In this document: in pieces, positions 8,602-16,959 of the stretch
Layout: every line of letters begins with the position of its first letter
Numbering within the stretch: the first letter of the stretch is position 1
From: Russula earlei
Lineage: Eukaryota > Basidiomycota > Agaricomycetes > Russulales > Russulaceae
DNA: 17,460 nt
Reading direction: 5' to 3'
NCBI GenBank assembly: GCA_025769875.1
Contig: JAGFNK010000961.1
Coordinates: 1 to 17,460, forward strand
The notes under the pieces: model-generated
What the model saw: the letters and a program-made list of their open reading frames with translations, nothing else
Told to the model about the DNA's origin: nothing
Databases searched by the model: none
Position numbers and translations under genes: made by a program

Positions 8602-8615
8602 TTCATCCCCTCTTT
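8602..8615 (-). other. Polypurine tract of copy 2
   Basis: The minus strand reads AAAGAGGGGATGAA immediately before the TGTTACG of the 3' LTR: 13 of 14 bases are purines, in the correct position for the plus-strand primer. Confidence 0.75.
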
Positions 8616-8840
8616 ATAGACTTGTTGCTCCTGCAACGGTAGGGACTTGTTTCTTTGGAAGGTGGAGTAGTTTGCATATGAAAAGTCGAAGTCTGTTTGT
8701 TCGTGGGGAATTCTTTCTTGTTCTATGGATTGCTTTGGGGATAGCTGTGGTCGATTGAGTGCATGTGATCGCAGGGGTTCTTTGAAAAGTTCGTTGGTAA
8801 CAAGGATAAAGGTAATCGTCGACAGAGGTCATGATGAGAG
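8616..8840 (-). other. 3' untranslated stretch of copy 2
   Basis: About 225 bp between the chromodomain frame stop and the polypurine tract. A 72-codon frame (8614-8832) crosses it, Arg/Thr/Pro-rich with no domain. It may be a frameshifted C-terminal tail of pol or noncoding. Confidence 0.5.
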
Positions 8841-9361
8841 TTATTGGTTTAGGGGGTTACTCCTGGTGGGAATTGTTTTAAGCGCTTTCGGATATTTCCG
8901 ATGGAAGTCTTTGACAAGTGATTGCGCTCTTGATAGGTTAGAGGCTGGTTCCCAAGTATTTTCTGCAGCAGTGTACCCTTTCCATTTAACTAGGTATTGA
9001 ATCCCTTTGCGGTTCGGGGAGAGTCGAGAATTTAAGATCTGTTCCACTTCGTATTGCTCCTCTCCTTCGATTAGTACCGGTGGTGGGTTTGAGAAGTTAG
9101 GGCCATGGGCAGCGGTTTCTTTATAAGGTTTGATCAGGGAGTGGTGAAAAACTGGGTGTATCTTCCAAGACTTTGGTAGTTCGAGGCGAACGTTTACTGG
9201 ATAGGCAGTGGTGACTTTGAATGGCCCGTAGCGTCGAGGGGCTAGTTTTGCTTTTGGGTGAGTGGTTCGTAGATTTGTGGCTTCCAGCCATACTTGATCC
9301 CCTTCTTTAAAACGAAATGTGGAGGATTGGGGTCCTGATTGTTTCATGATTTCTGTTGCTC
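8841..9361 (-). pseudogene. Pol fragment: integrase C-terminus and chromodomain
   Basis: The 168 codons from ATG 9347 begin with FRFKEGDQVWLEA (integrase C-terminal SH3-like/GPY region: LAPRRYGPFKV, PKSWKIHPVFHHSLIKPY). A chromodomain follows at about residues 99-150 (YEVEQIL...YLVKWKGY...NTWEPASNL). Chromodomains of this group read histone marks, usually H3K9 methylation, and steer insertion to heterochromatin, which fits nesting in other elements. The aromatic residues Y99, W122 and Y125 are present. The fragment is out of frame with the integrase core because of one extra base in GG at 9362-9363; upstream codons RATEIMKQ continue the homology before the ATG, so 9347 is not the true start. 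Confidence 0.9.
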
Positions 9362-11013
9362 GGTTTCAGGGAGGCAGCTACTTCTTCTCTGAGTTGGTTT
9401 AGTCTTGATAGTCTTTCTTGGATTGAAGGGAACTTTGATGTAAAGGCAAGGGGCGGAGCAAATGTTGGGTTAAAGCCATACCAGACCTCAAAAGGGGGTT
9501 TGTTCGTAGCACTGTGTTGTCTGGCATTATGTGCGAACTCCATAAAGGGAATCAGTTCTGCCCAATTGTCTGCTTGATGGTTGCAAAATATTCGTAGGTA
9601 TTGTTCTAGTTCTTGGTTAACTCGTTCTGTTTCTCCGTCTGTCTGTGGGTGATATGCTGTGCTTAATGATACTTTGACATTTAACTTCTTCCATAGTTCT
9701 TGAGTAACTTTTGCTGCGAACTGAGGGCCTCTGTCTGATATTATTTGTGTCGGGAGGCCTATTCTTCTCCAGACATTGTTCATGATTAGTGTCGCTGTTT
9801 CATCTGCTGTGATTGTCTTGTGGCAAGGGGTAATGATTATTGCTTTACTGAATCGATCTACCACGACTAGGAGGCTGTCAAAGCCTTGTGAAATCGGTAG
9901 GTCCGTGATGAAGTCCATGGTAATGCTTTTCCATACTTCTCCAGCTGGTGTAATTGGTACAAGGGGTGTTTCTGTCTTTGGACGGTTCTTTGTACTCTGG
10001 CAAATTGCGCAACCGTCTACGTAACTTTTGACATAGGTTAGCATTCCTGGCCACCAATAGTTTCGGCTGATTAGTTCGTAAGTTTTCCATTGGCCAGGAT
10101 GCCCAGTGGCAAGGGAGTCGTGGTGTAGTTTTAGAATTTTCTTTCTTAGGGTGTCGTTGTTTGGGATATAGACTTTTCCTTTGAATAATATTAGTCCATC
10201 TTCGAGGTTCCAGTCCTGTAAGCCTTTGGATAGTCGTCTTGGTCCATTCTTTATAATGATTGCTAATGCGTTAGATACTTCTGGGTCATAGTCTTTACTG
10301 GATCGTAGTTGTTGTCGAAGTTCTTGGTCGCCGATTGGTTCTGTGGCAGAGGTGCGTGTTGCTCTGATTTTAAAATATTTGTCATCTAGGAGCACCTTTC
10401 CATCATTTTCGTTTTGTATCCCCTCTTTAAAGTCTGGCCGCCTGGACAGACCGTCTGCTTTGTTCATAGTTCCTGGGTGGTGGGTGATGGTGAAGTCGAA
10501 ATTGCTGAGGAGGAGTGCCCATCGGGCTTGTCGTCTCGTGAGTTTCTGTTTTGTCATGAAGTATGTCAAGTTATTGTGGTCTGTCCATAGATCAATGGGG
10601 TGTGTAGCGCCTTCAAGGTAGTGTCGGAAGTGCCAGAGGGATAAGACGATAGCAAGGAGTTCTTTATCGTAGATCATGTAATTTCGTTGTGCGGGGTCCA
10701 AGGATTTCGAGAAATAGGCTACTGGGTGATATCTATTAAATTCATCGGGTTGTTCCAAGATTGCACCGACTGCAAAGTCACTTGCATCGCAGATGAGTCG
10801 AAAGGGTTTCGTATGGTCAGGTAACATGAGGATTGGGGCCGTTGTGAATGCTTGGATTAGTTTCTGAAATGCTCGTTCTTCATCGTCTTCCCACTTGAAG
10901 GGGTTCTCTTTCTTTGTTAAGTTAAACAAGGGCCGTGCTATTTGAGAGTATTGGTGGATAAATCGTCGATAGAAGTTGCAGAATCCTAGAAATGCTTGTA
11001 CTTCCTGTAACAT
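9307..11013 (-). pseudogene. Pol fragment: RNase H and integrase core
   Basis: 568 codons. The end of the RT connection (EVQAFLGFCNFYRRFI) leads into Ty3-type RNase H with D76 (CDASD), E118 (DKELLAIV), D145 (WTDHNNL) and D187 (KADGLSRRPD). The integrase zinc finger is H297/H298-H305-C335-C338. The integrase core has D367 (TMDFITDLP), D427 (ISDRGPQF) and E463 (ETERVNQ), a DD35E triad. All catalytic residues are present. The frame begins after an extra base at 11004-11005 and is lost after an extra base at 9362-9363. The ATG at 11013 is an internal Met out of the ancestral reading, not a true start. Confidence 0.93.
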
Positions 11014-12003
11014 TGGTCGGAGTAGGCCATTTTGTAATGCCTATTAACTTGTCTTGGTCCATGGATATTCGTCCTTGGGAGATATTGATGCCTAGGTAAC
11101 TGATAGAGGTTTGTCGGAAAGCACATTTCTCTGGTTTCAAGTATAAGTCGTGGTCTTGGAGTGTTTTTAGGACCTTATGTGTCCAGTCGTCTAGTTCGTT
11201 CAAGGTTTGTGCCATGATTAGTATATCATCTAGATAAACAACCACTCGTTCAGTGGCAATGTATTTCGCTAGGATGGTGTTCATAAAGCGTTGGAAAGTG
11301 GCTGGGGCGTTGCAGAGACCAAATGTCATTATCAGTGGTTCGAAGAGTCCTAATGGTGTCTTGAATGCTGCAAGGTGTTCATCGCCTTCTCTTAGGCGGA
11401 TATTGTTGTATCCCCATCGTACGTCAAACTTGGTAAAGTATTGGGCTCCTTGGAGTTTGTCAATTAATTCAGGAATCAAGGGTAGTGGATACGCGTCTTT
11501 GACAGTTGCTGTATTCAGGGCTCTGTAGTCTTGTACTGGTCGTAGATTTCCTCCTTTCTTTTCTACAAAGAAGAATGGGCTGGCAATAGCTGCTTTTGAT
11601 GGTCGGATTGTGCCTCTTTTCAAATGTTCGTCTAAGTATTCTTTTAGGGCTTGTAGTTCCTTGGGAGTAAGTCGGTAGATGCCAGAATCACGTCGGGCGA
11701 TCCCTGGTTTTAGATTGATTGCATGGTCCCATGGTTGGTGAGCAGGAAGGCGTTGAGAGGCTTGTTCGTCAAAAACCTTTCGCCATTTCAAGAACTGGAC
11801 AGGGATAAGTTCGTCTAATGTCTTGGGGGGTGTTTCTGCATGGGCTAGTTTGGTAGCTGTGGTTGATTTGGCTCTTATGCTGATTGTCACTGGTCGGAAT
11901 GCGTTGTAGATTTGTTCGTCTACACATGGGTTCAATGGTCCTTCAGTATCTGGGAAGATTAGTGCAGCAACTGTTTGCAAATTCAGGTTCTTCGTCTTCA
12001 GGG
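11005..12003 (-). pseudogene. Pol fragment: reverse transcriptase
   Basis: Ty3-type RT, complete in its motifs: PFFFVEKKGGNLRPVQDYRA, FTKFDVRWGYNNIR (catalytic Asp near 11425), FGLCNAPATFQRFMN and VVVYLDDILI (catalytic Asp pair near 11225-11230). The upstream linker is EQASQRLPAHQPWDHAINL. The open frame extends right to an ATG at 12124, but that part overlaps protease in another frame; RT homology starts left of about 12004, where one base seems to be missing from an A run (12004-12007). At 11004-11005 an extra base throws the frame off after KWPTPTNVT. Confidence 0.93.
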
Positions 12004-12572
12004 AAAAGTAAGCGCTTGTATTTGGTAATTCCGCGTTCCAGATGCAGATGCAATGGTTATGCTTGGGTGCGTGGTAAGGCAGGTCCGAGGACAATTCCTC
12101 AGCGTGATTGTGTCGTTTGCCCAATCGATATCTGGGTTGTGGTGTCGTAGCCAGTCTGTTCCTAAGATGATGTCGTGATCTCCAATGTTAGTGACAAGGA
12201 ATTCTGCTTGTTCGTCATGGGTAGCGCCTGTATGCGCTTGAATGCGGAGTCTCTGGATAGTGCTAAAGCGTATTAGTCCATTGGCATTTTGTGTTCCATC
12301 TACATTCTGTGCTGGCAATGGTTTGGTCATAGTTCGGAGGTGCAGGTGGTGTCTTTGTGCGAATCGCTCGTGGATTATCATTCCTTCTGCTCCACTATCG
12401 AGCAGGGCTCTTGCACCGATTTCTTTGCCAGCTTGTCTTCCCCACTAAAGTAACTTTCAAGGCAATGGAAGGGGAGCGAATGTTCTTGGTAAAAACTTTG
12501 GGGTAATTGATTTCTCTTTGTATCGTACTGATTTGGACCATGTCCCTTCTCGGTGCAGAAGGGGGTCCAATT
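12004..12572 (-). pseudogene. Pol fragment: aspartic protease
   Basis: Retropepsin-like protease with active site LLDSGAEG (the Asp codon is 12397-12399) and later IILGTDWLRHHNPDIDW, the ILG-plus-W pattern of this clan. The N-terminal part, from LIGPPSAPRRD through IALKVTLVG, lies in the -1 frame relative to gag (12440-12572). An extra base at 12438-12439 moves the active-site part into the gag frame. It would cut Gag-Pol into its mature proteins. The catalytic Asp is intact; the frame is not. Confidence 0.88.
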
Positions 12573-12579
12573 AAAAATC
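12571..12579 (-). other. Candidate -1 frameshift site at the gag stop
   Basis: Gag ends GAT TTT TAA. The run of five T lets the P-site Phe codon re-pair one base back, and the -1 frame then reads LIGPPSAP into protease with no stop. A -1 gag-pol shift is established for sushi-type chromoviruses. No slippery X XXY YYZ heptamer in the usual phase and no pseudoknot has been verified. Confidence 0.4.
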
Positions 12580-14079
12580 CATAGGAGCAGATCTTGGGCG
12601 GAGGATCGAGTCCGCAAGTGTTTCTCTCCAAGTTGTTAATGATGCAACAGGAATAGGTTCTTCTTGTGCAGGTTCGATGTTTTCATCTTGGATGGTTGTA
12701 GCTCTGACTGTTTGGGGGCGAGATCCTTGTCGTTGGCGTCCTTGGGCTGCTTTCTTTGCTCTACATTGATTTGCCATATGGTTCTTCTTTCCACAATAAT
12801 AACAGAGGTTGTTCTTGCGTCGAAACTCTTTCTCTGTATCTGTGAGAGGTTTTCTTTCACTTCTGGTTTCCCAAGGTCGTTCGTTAGGTTCTCCTTGATA
12901 CAAGTTAATTTCCAAGGGATTGTCTGATCCTTGAGTGTTTAATCCTCGGGTACGCACAGAGCGTCCTCCTCGAAAAGCAGTGGAGTTGTATAGGTGGAAA
13001 AGGTTGTCAAATTCTCTTGCTGCTTTGACAAGGGCTGCAAGTGTAGTTGGTGTCGGCGTGATCCCTAGTATTTTCTGATGTAGGGCCGGGTTAATATTCT
13101 TCCTGAATGCGTACATCTTTGTTCTTTCGTCGGTGGTAGCTCGTGATGCGTGGTGCGACCATTTCTGATACCATTCATTAAATGGTAGTTTCCCTTGATA
13201 ATAGGTGTGCATGGTGTTAGCGGAGGCTAATTCTGCTTCTGCAGGGATAAAGTGATCGGCAAAGGCTTTCTTGAAATCGTCCCATGATCCATAGTCGGCT
13301 ATAGTACGAGCCATGGCTTTAGTAGTTTGTTCTCTAGCCCATGCTCCAGCGGGTGTTCCTACTTTAAAGTGGGTTAGTGCCGCGGCAACTTTCTTGCTTT
13401 CGTCTGTAAAAGAGTCGCCATTGATGTAGTAGTAATTGGCCAGGGCTGCCCAAAAGGCTTCTGCATTGTCGGCTTTTCCATCAAAGGGTTCTGGGGCAGT
13501 CCCGACAAGACGTGGATTGCTTGACATGGTAGGATTCTGAGTTGTTGCAGTCGTAACAATAGGTGGAGCTGGACCTTGTAACTGGATTCTAGTTGGAGTG
13601 AGTGTTCGAGGGATTGTCTGTGGTACGTTGCTAACTGTATGTGGAGTGGGTTGTTGAGTATTTCGTCGGGTAGAGGGTCCTGGAGTAGCACTTCGAATGC
13701 TTGGTGCAGTGCCTAGAACAGCGGTAACTTCTTGTGTTGCTCTAGCGGTAAAGTCGACTTCCTTGTTGTTGTAGTAAACCCAATATCTTCTAGAACGGCT
13801 CCACTTGACTGGTTTATCTAGGAAGAGACCTGTGAAATTGTAAGGGTTGAATTCTTGGACGTTTTCTGCTCCTGGGGCTGCTGCTTTAAGTTGGGCGGTA
13901 GTGACTTCGTCGTTATCGTCTTCGTAAAACCAAGAATCTGAAAGATTTCCTCGGTTGATAATAGATAATCCTGCAAATCTTCCTCGATAACAGTGGTCTA
14001 CAGTATCGTAGCTGAGGTTTTCAAATAAGAGTGGGATCAAGTTTTCTTCGTCGTCAGTGATATCTCTTCTAGAGCTCAT
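12571..14079 (-). CDS. gag: Gag, with unusual N-terminal region
   Basis: 502 codons from ATG 14079, which is the first ATG of the predicted transcript. Residues 1-120 are acidic and aromatic (NLIPLLFENLSYDTVD, RYWVYYNNKEVDF) with no match I know; 120-180 is a Pro/Thr linker; a Ty3-type capsid follows from about residue 183 (PEPFDGKADNAEAFWAALANYY, WDDFKKAFADHF, LPFNEWYQKW). A CCHC knuckle CYYCGKKNHMANQC is at 426-439, followed by a basic tail. It would package the element RNA in cytoplasmic particles. The frame is intact, unlike pol, and starts 7 nt after the ORF c stop. Length is above the usual 250-400 residues because of the extra N-terminal block. Gag identity is firm; the N-terminal function is unknown. 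Confidence 0.92.
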   Translation of the reverse strand: MSSRRDITDDEENLIPLLFENLSYDTVDHCYRGRFAGLSIINRGNLSDSWFYEDDNDEVTTAQLKAAAPGAENVQEFNPYNFTGLFLDKPVKWSRSRRYWVYYNNKEVDFTARATQEVTAVLGTAPSIRSATPGPSTRRNTQQPTPHTVSNVPQTIPRTLTPTRIQLQGPAPPIVTTATTQNPTMSSNPRLVGTAPEPFDGKADNAEAFWAALANYYYINGDSFTDESKKVAAALTHFKVGTPAGAWAREQTTKAMARTIADYGSWDDFKKAFADHFIPAEAELASANTMHTYYQGKLPFNEWYQKWSHHASRATTDERTKMYAFRKNINPALHQKILGITPTPTTLAALVKAAREFDNLFHLYNSTAFRGGRSVRTRGLNTQGSDNPLEINLYQGEPNERPWETRSERKPLTDTEKEFRRKNNLCYYCGKKNHMANQCRAKKAAQGRQRQGSRPQTVRATTIQDENIEPAQEEPIPVASLTTWRETLADSILRPRSAPMDF

Positions 14080-14086
14080 AAGGTTT

Positions 14087-14707
14087 TTAGACGACGTTTA
14101 TGGTCCAATGGCCGTTATTCCAAGGATATGCTATGGTATAGGCTGGTTTCAGTCGAATGGAGTCGGGTCTTCCTTGATGTTTCCTTAACTGGATTCGGGA
14201 GTATTCCTCAGTGATGCTGCTTTGTGTTAGGACTACTCGGGTTTTCCACAGGTATCCTTCAAACTCTGCTGGAGAGATGGCAAAGTCGCTTATTTCCTTG
14301 ATAGGATGTTTGTAAACTATGAAGTGTGTCAGTCGTTGATGCCAAGCTTGGGTACAATAACTCTTGAATTCAATTAGCTCTCTCCTTGAACGCGTAGGTA
14401 AGTTCAATGCTAAGAAGGATTGTTCTGGTAAATAGCAGTGTAAATCAGTGTTCCTAAGATCGGCACTGTCAGGAGATTCGACGAGGGGTGATGCAAAGGG
14501 TTGGATAGGTATTACAGGGGTAGGAATGCGATTGGTAAACAAGGGTAAGTAAGCGTCAGGAGGGGTAGGAGGTAGTGGTCTTTCTACAAGAAATCCTCTC
14601 GCGTTGGGAACTGCTTCTCTCTCTGGGGGTCGTTGGGATGACGCACGTCTCCTGTGTCGAGGAGCCAGATTTATCGAATGGGGAGGTGGTAATCGCCTGG
14701 CGTCCAC
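14087..14707 (-). CDS. Leader ORF c, unknown, no Met codon
   Basis: About 206 codons, opening at GTG 14707 and ending at TAA 14087-14089, 7 nt before the gag ATG. The N-terminal 90 residues are Pro/Arg-rich and probably disordered; the rest looks globular (TRSRRELIEFKSYCTQAWHQ, FEGYLWKTRVVL, PWNNGHWTINVV). There is no ATG in this or any other sense frame. It overlaps ORF b by 37 nt in a different frame. It could be a separate protein, the C-terminal part of an ORF b product read through a frameshift, or a leader peptide feeding gag by reinitiation. No domain recognised. The counterpart in copy 1 lies outside the window. Confidence 0.5.
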   Translation of the reverse strand: MDARRLPPPHSINLAPRHRRRASSQRPPEREAVPNARGFLVERPLPPTPPDAYLPLFTNRIPTPVIPIQPFASPLVESPDSADLRNTDLHCYLPEQSFLALNLPTRSRRELIEFKSYCTQAWHQRLTHFIVYKHPIKEISDFAISPAEFEGYLWKTRVVLTQSSITEEYSRIQLRKHQGRPDSIRLKPAYTIAYPWNNGHWTINVV

Positions 14708-15588
14708 AAGGTAATTCCGTCAGGAGTAGGAGGTGTGTCTGGTCGAAAGTTGCACGTGCAATACTCTGTTTTGCAGTTACACCTTGCTGTCCACGGATTT
14801 GACTCAGTATCTTCTGTGCTGGCAGACCAACGTTCTTGGCTAGTTGGGACAGTGGTTTGAATCGGTGTGAGGGGTCGAGGTGCAAGACTTGAGGCTTCTA
14901 GGATTGCAGGGACAGAATAGTACGCAGGGGGACCAGTATATGAGGCGTCTGGACTGGTAATTGCCCAAGGTTGATTGTAGTCTGCGTCGTATAGCCAAGA
15001 GTTAGTCTCCCAATCAAAGGTGTTGTGTATTCCTGGTACAACAGCAAGTTGGACGTAAGATTGATTTTCCCTTTGTATTCTGTTGAGACGTAGGTGGTAG
15101 AACTGGACAGTGAGACGATAGTAGCTGATGTATGTCCAAGCTAAGTAGAATAAGCGGTATCCTGTTCTCAAGGAGTGGATAATGATGTGGTGGCGTGGTT
15201 GAATGACTCTGGTCCAGAGGTTTAATTCACTGGTGCGTAAGGATTGGTAGTCAACTGGTTGTCCCTGGATGTTCTTTGCTTGAGCAAGGTGCCAATATAA
15301 TAGTTGTTGTCGTGCTGGTGGTAGAAGTCGACTAAGGGTTTCAAGGTATAGTGCGTGTTCGTCGTGGCTTAAGAGCTGTCCAAAAGGTAAGACTCCAAGG
15401 AATTCTTTGACAATGAGATGAGGAAAGTCTTCGTGGGGTGGTTCTATCTCTGGTACGTCGTGCAAGTTGGTTAAAGTAGTGACAGGGAACGCGACGGAGG
15501 TCCAAGTTCGATAATGATTTAAGTTTAAGACGTGTCGAGTGATAGCGTCTTCTTCTTCGTCTTCTTCTAAAGCGTATTCGCGAGGCAC
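14671..15588 (-). CDS. Leader ORF b, unknown, no Met codon
   Basis: About 305 codons opening at GTG 15588 (VPREYALEEDEEED). The frame is open further 5' to a TAA near 15626, with no ATG. It has an acidic N-terminus, then an aromatic and basic middle (GYRLFYLAWTYISYYRLTVQ, PGIHNTFDWETNSWLYD), a Pro/Ser linker, and a Cys cluster CNCKTEYCTC (CxCx4CxC, residues 270-279) that could bind metal. The middle region is strongly conserved in copy 1. It overlaps ORF c by 37 nt at its 3' end. No known family is recognised; the aromatic segment is not long or apolar enough for a confident membrane helix. That it codes is inferred from length and conservation. Confidence 0.6.
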   Translation of the reverse strand: MPREYALEEDEEEDAITRHVLNLNHYRTWTSVAFPVTTLTNLHDVPEIEPPHEDFPHLIVKEFLGVLPFGQLLSHDEHALYLETLSRLLPPARQQLLYWHLAQAKNIQGQPVDYQSLRTSELNLWTRVIQPRHHIIIHSLRTGYRLFYLAWTYISYYRLTVQFYHLRLNRIQRENQSYVQLAVVPGIHNTFDWETNSWLYDADYNQPWAITSPDASYTGPPAYYSVPAILEASSLAPRPLTPIQTTVPTSQERWSASTEDTESNPWTARCNCKTEYCTCNFRPDTPPTPDGITLWTPGDYHLPIR

Positions 15589-15612
15589 TTTAGTTAAAAC
15601 AAGAAAAGGATC

Positions 15613-15629
15613 TTTATTCGATCTTTATT
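15613..15629 (-). promoter_or_regulatory. Paired AATAAA hexamers between ORF a and ORF b
   Basis: On the sense strand AATAAA occurs at 15624-15629 and again at 15613-15618. Both are kept, at the same spacing, in copy 1 (6974-6990). They could direct early polyadenylation and so a short RNA carrying only ORF a. This is inference; fungal poly(A) signals are loose. Confidence 0.35.
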
Positions 15630-16632
15630 GAAGCGTTACAAGGGTGGTTCTTACTTTTTAAGAACCGTGCGCAAGATCTATGGTTTCGAGACTGGTAACT
15701 CTCGATTAATTCGAGAGGGTTAGGAGGGATACGAGGCGTGAAACAGAAGCGAAGTAACTGAGGGTTGAAACGGATGGTGTCGACGGTATAAGTCGAGTAA
15801 TGACGCAAGGAGACGCGGTTACTGTTCTCTTCAAAGTGTAAGTAACCGTACGCGAAAGCTAGGCGTCCGTCCAGGAAGTCGTGTACAATAGATAGGCAAA
15901 AGGACCCTTCGTAAGCAGGACGGTAAATGGCAGGTAAGGTAAGGAGCTTCCTAAATAACGACGTATTAAAAATGTAAGCGATACGTCCGAGGGGGAAGTC
16001 AGCGTCCGGGGCGTATATCCCGACGTTTGAACAGATGCCGAAGGGGGTTAGGTTGTACTGGGTGGCAAGGGCAGCGTTGGAAGGTTCCACAGCAAAAGTG
16101 TGGACGATGCGTGCACGAAAGGCGGTTGTGTAGGTGTCTGTGAAGGCGCGACGACTCAACTGGTCTGAAGTAGGGATGCGTCCCAGGTAGTCTTGGTGAT
16201 TTAAGTCGTGGAGGGGACGCCACTGCTCGCGAGAACGATTGGTGGTAGGGAGGACGAAGTACTGGTGCGGATGGAAGCGAAATGCTGTGCAAGGGGGACG
16301 GTCAAGGAAGCCTTCAGGCAAGGGAGGTCGGTCCGCTTGCTGTCTGCTCGTTCTGCGCTGGAGGGGGAGTGCCGACAGGGACAAAGTCAGCCTGGAATAG
16401 GCTGGGGAATGCTGGGAGACGATGGTGGGGCTGTTGGGGAGTACAAGATGCTGAGGGGCGAGGATGTGTCGACCGGGTCGACTGTCTTCAGTGAGGATGC
16501 GAAGGGCAGGTGCGTGGGGTAGGTTGCAGAGGAGAAGGGAGGCGCAAGGAGGTGTTAACCAAAGTGGGGGAGTTAGGAGTGGACACTTGAGCGTTGGCTG
16601 GTCAATACAGGGATGATGAGAGACTGTCCAGA
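15614..16632 (-). CDS. Leader ORF a of copy 2, unknown, no Met codon
   Basis: The open frame continues from inside the LTR (GTG 16657) to TAA 15614-15616 with no ATG. The region from RPPLPEGFLDRPPCTAF (about 16330) onward matches copy 1 ORF a. The N-terminal part is read in a different frame from copy 1 because copy 2 has single extra bases near 16343, 16388, 16482 and 16509. The last 20 or so residues also differ by a one-base shift near 15690, so the C-terminus runs past the hairpin here but stops inside it in copy 1. It is first in the leader, right after the primer-binding site. No domain recognised. Confidence 0.55.
15646..15666 (-). repeat. Hairpin at the ORF a end (copy 2)
   Basis: An 8-bp perfect stem GGTTCTTA/TAAGAACC with a 5-nt loop, identical in copy 1 (6937-6957), although flanking CpG positions have changed. 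It lies 17 nt upstream of the first AATAAA. Confidence 0.7.
16621..16630 (-). other. Primer-binding site of copy 2
   Basis: The minus strand reads TGGACAGTCT, two bases inside the 5' LTR end at 16633. It is exactly complementary to the self-primer at 16918-16927. Confidence 0.65.
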
Positions 16633-16917
16633 TGTCAAGACACGTACTGCTGATCACTAAGGACTCAGGAGCAGGTGGGCAAGGGTCGGAACAGATGGTA
16701 CGCGGCGAAGGCGGCGTTGAACAAGAGGACGAGCCAAACGACGAGGAGGTACCAGATGGGGACTGGTAGGTGTTGCAAGAGGCAGAGGCGAAGGCTAGAG
16801 GCCAGTGCAGCGAGGGGCTTTAAACAAGGCGGTCGTTGAAGAGTACCTTGGAGGCGAGGGAAGTCTTTAGACTGAGCGGTCGCAGGGGAGTACCCAGGAA
16901 GATGAGAGTATCACAAA

Positions 16918-16927
16918 TGGACAGTCT
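16918..16927 (-). other. Self-primer and predicted transcription start of copy 2
   Basis: The minus strand reads AGACTGTCCA, 32 nt downstream of the TATA box start. The sense-strand ATG gap begins at this point, which independently supports it as the RNA 5' end. Confidence 0.65.
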
Positions 16928-16951
16928 GACGACTGCCATGCTTCATTGGGG

Positions 16952-16959
16952 CTTATATA
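16952..16959 (-). promoter_or_regulatory. LTR core promoter (TATATAAG) of copy 2
   Basis: TATATAAG on the minus strand, conserved in sequence and in its 32-nt spacing to the self-primer in copy 1 and in the 3' LTR (8093-8100). Confidence 0.7.

Larger units (their letters stand above)
14080..16927 (-). other. AUG-free transcript leader, about 2.85 kb
   Basis: Reading every line of the + strand I find no CAT, hence no sense ATG in any frame, from the predicted start site (16927) to the base before the gag ATG (14079). ATGs resume both sides: two lie between the TATA box and the start site (near 16936 and 16943), and gag has several. ATG on the opposite strand is common in the same stretch (about ten in 14101-14340), so composition does not explain it. 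The leader contains R-U5, the primer-binding site and ORFs a-c. Confidence 0.85.

Noticed and set aside
8424..8636. A 70-codon frame from the polypurine tract into the LTR, also seen at 5180-5404
   Set aside because: It is LTR sequence; the frame differs between copies and starts before the LTR boundary. Apparent conservation is just LTR homology.
16208..16522. Plus-strand open frames of up to 104 codons opposite ORF a
   Set aside because: They are shadows of the minus-strand leader. They are Gly/Arg-rich, poorly kept between copies, and have no domain.
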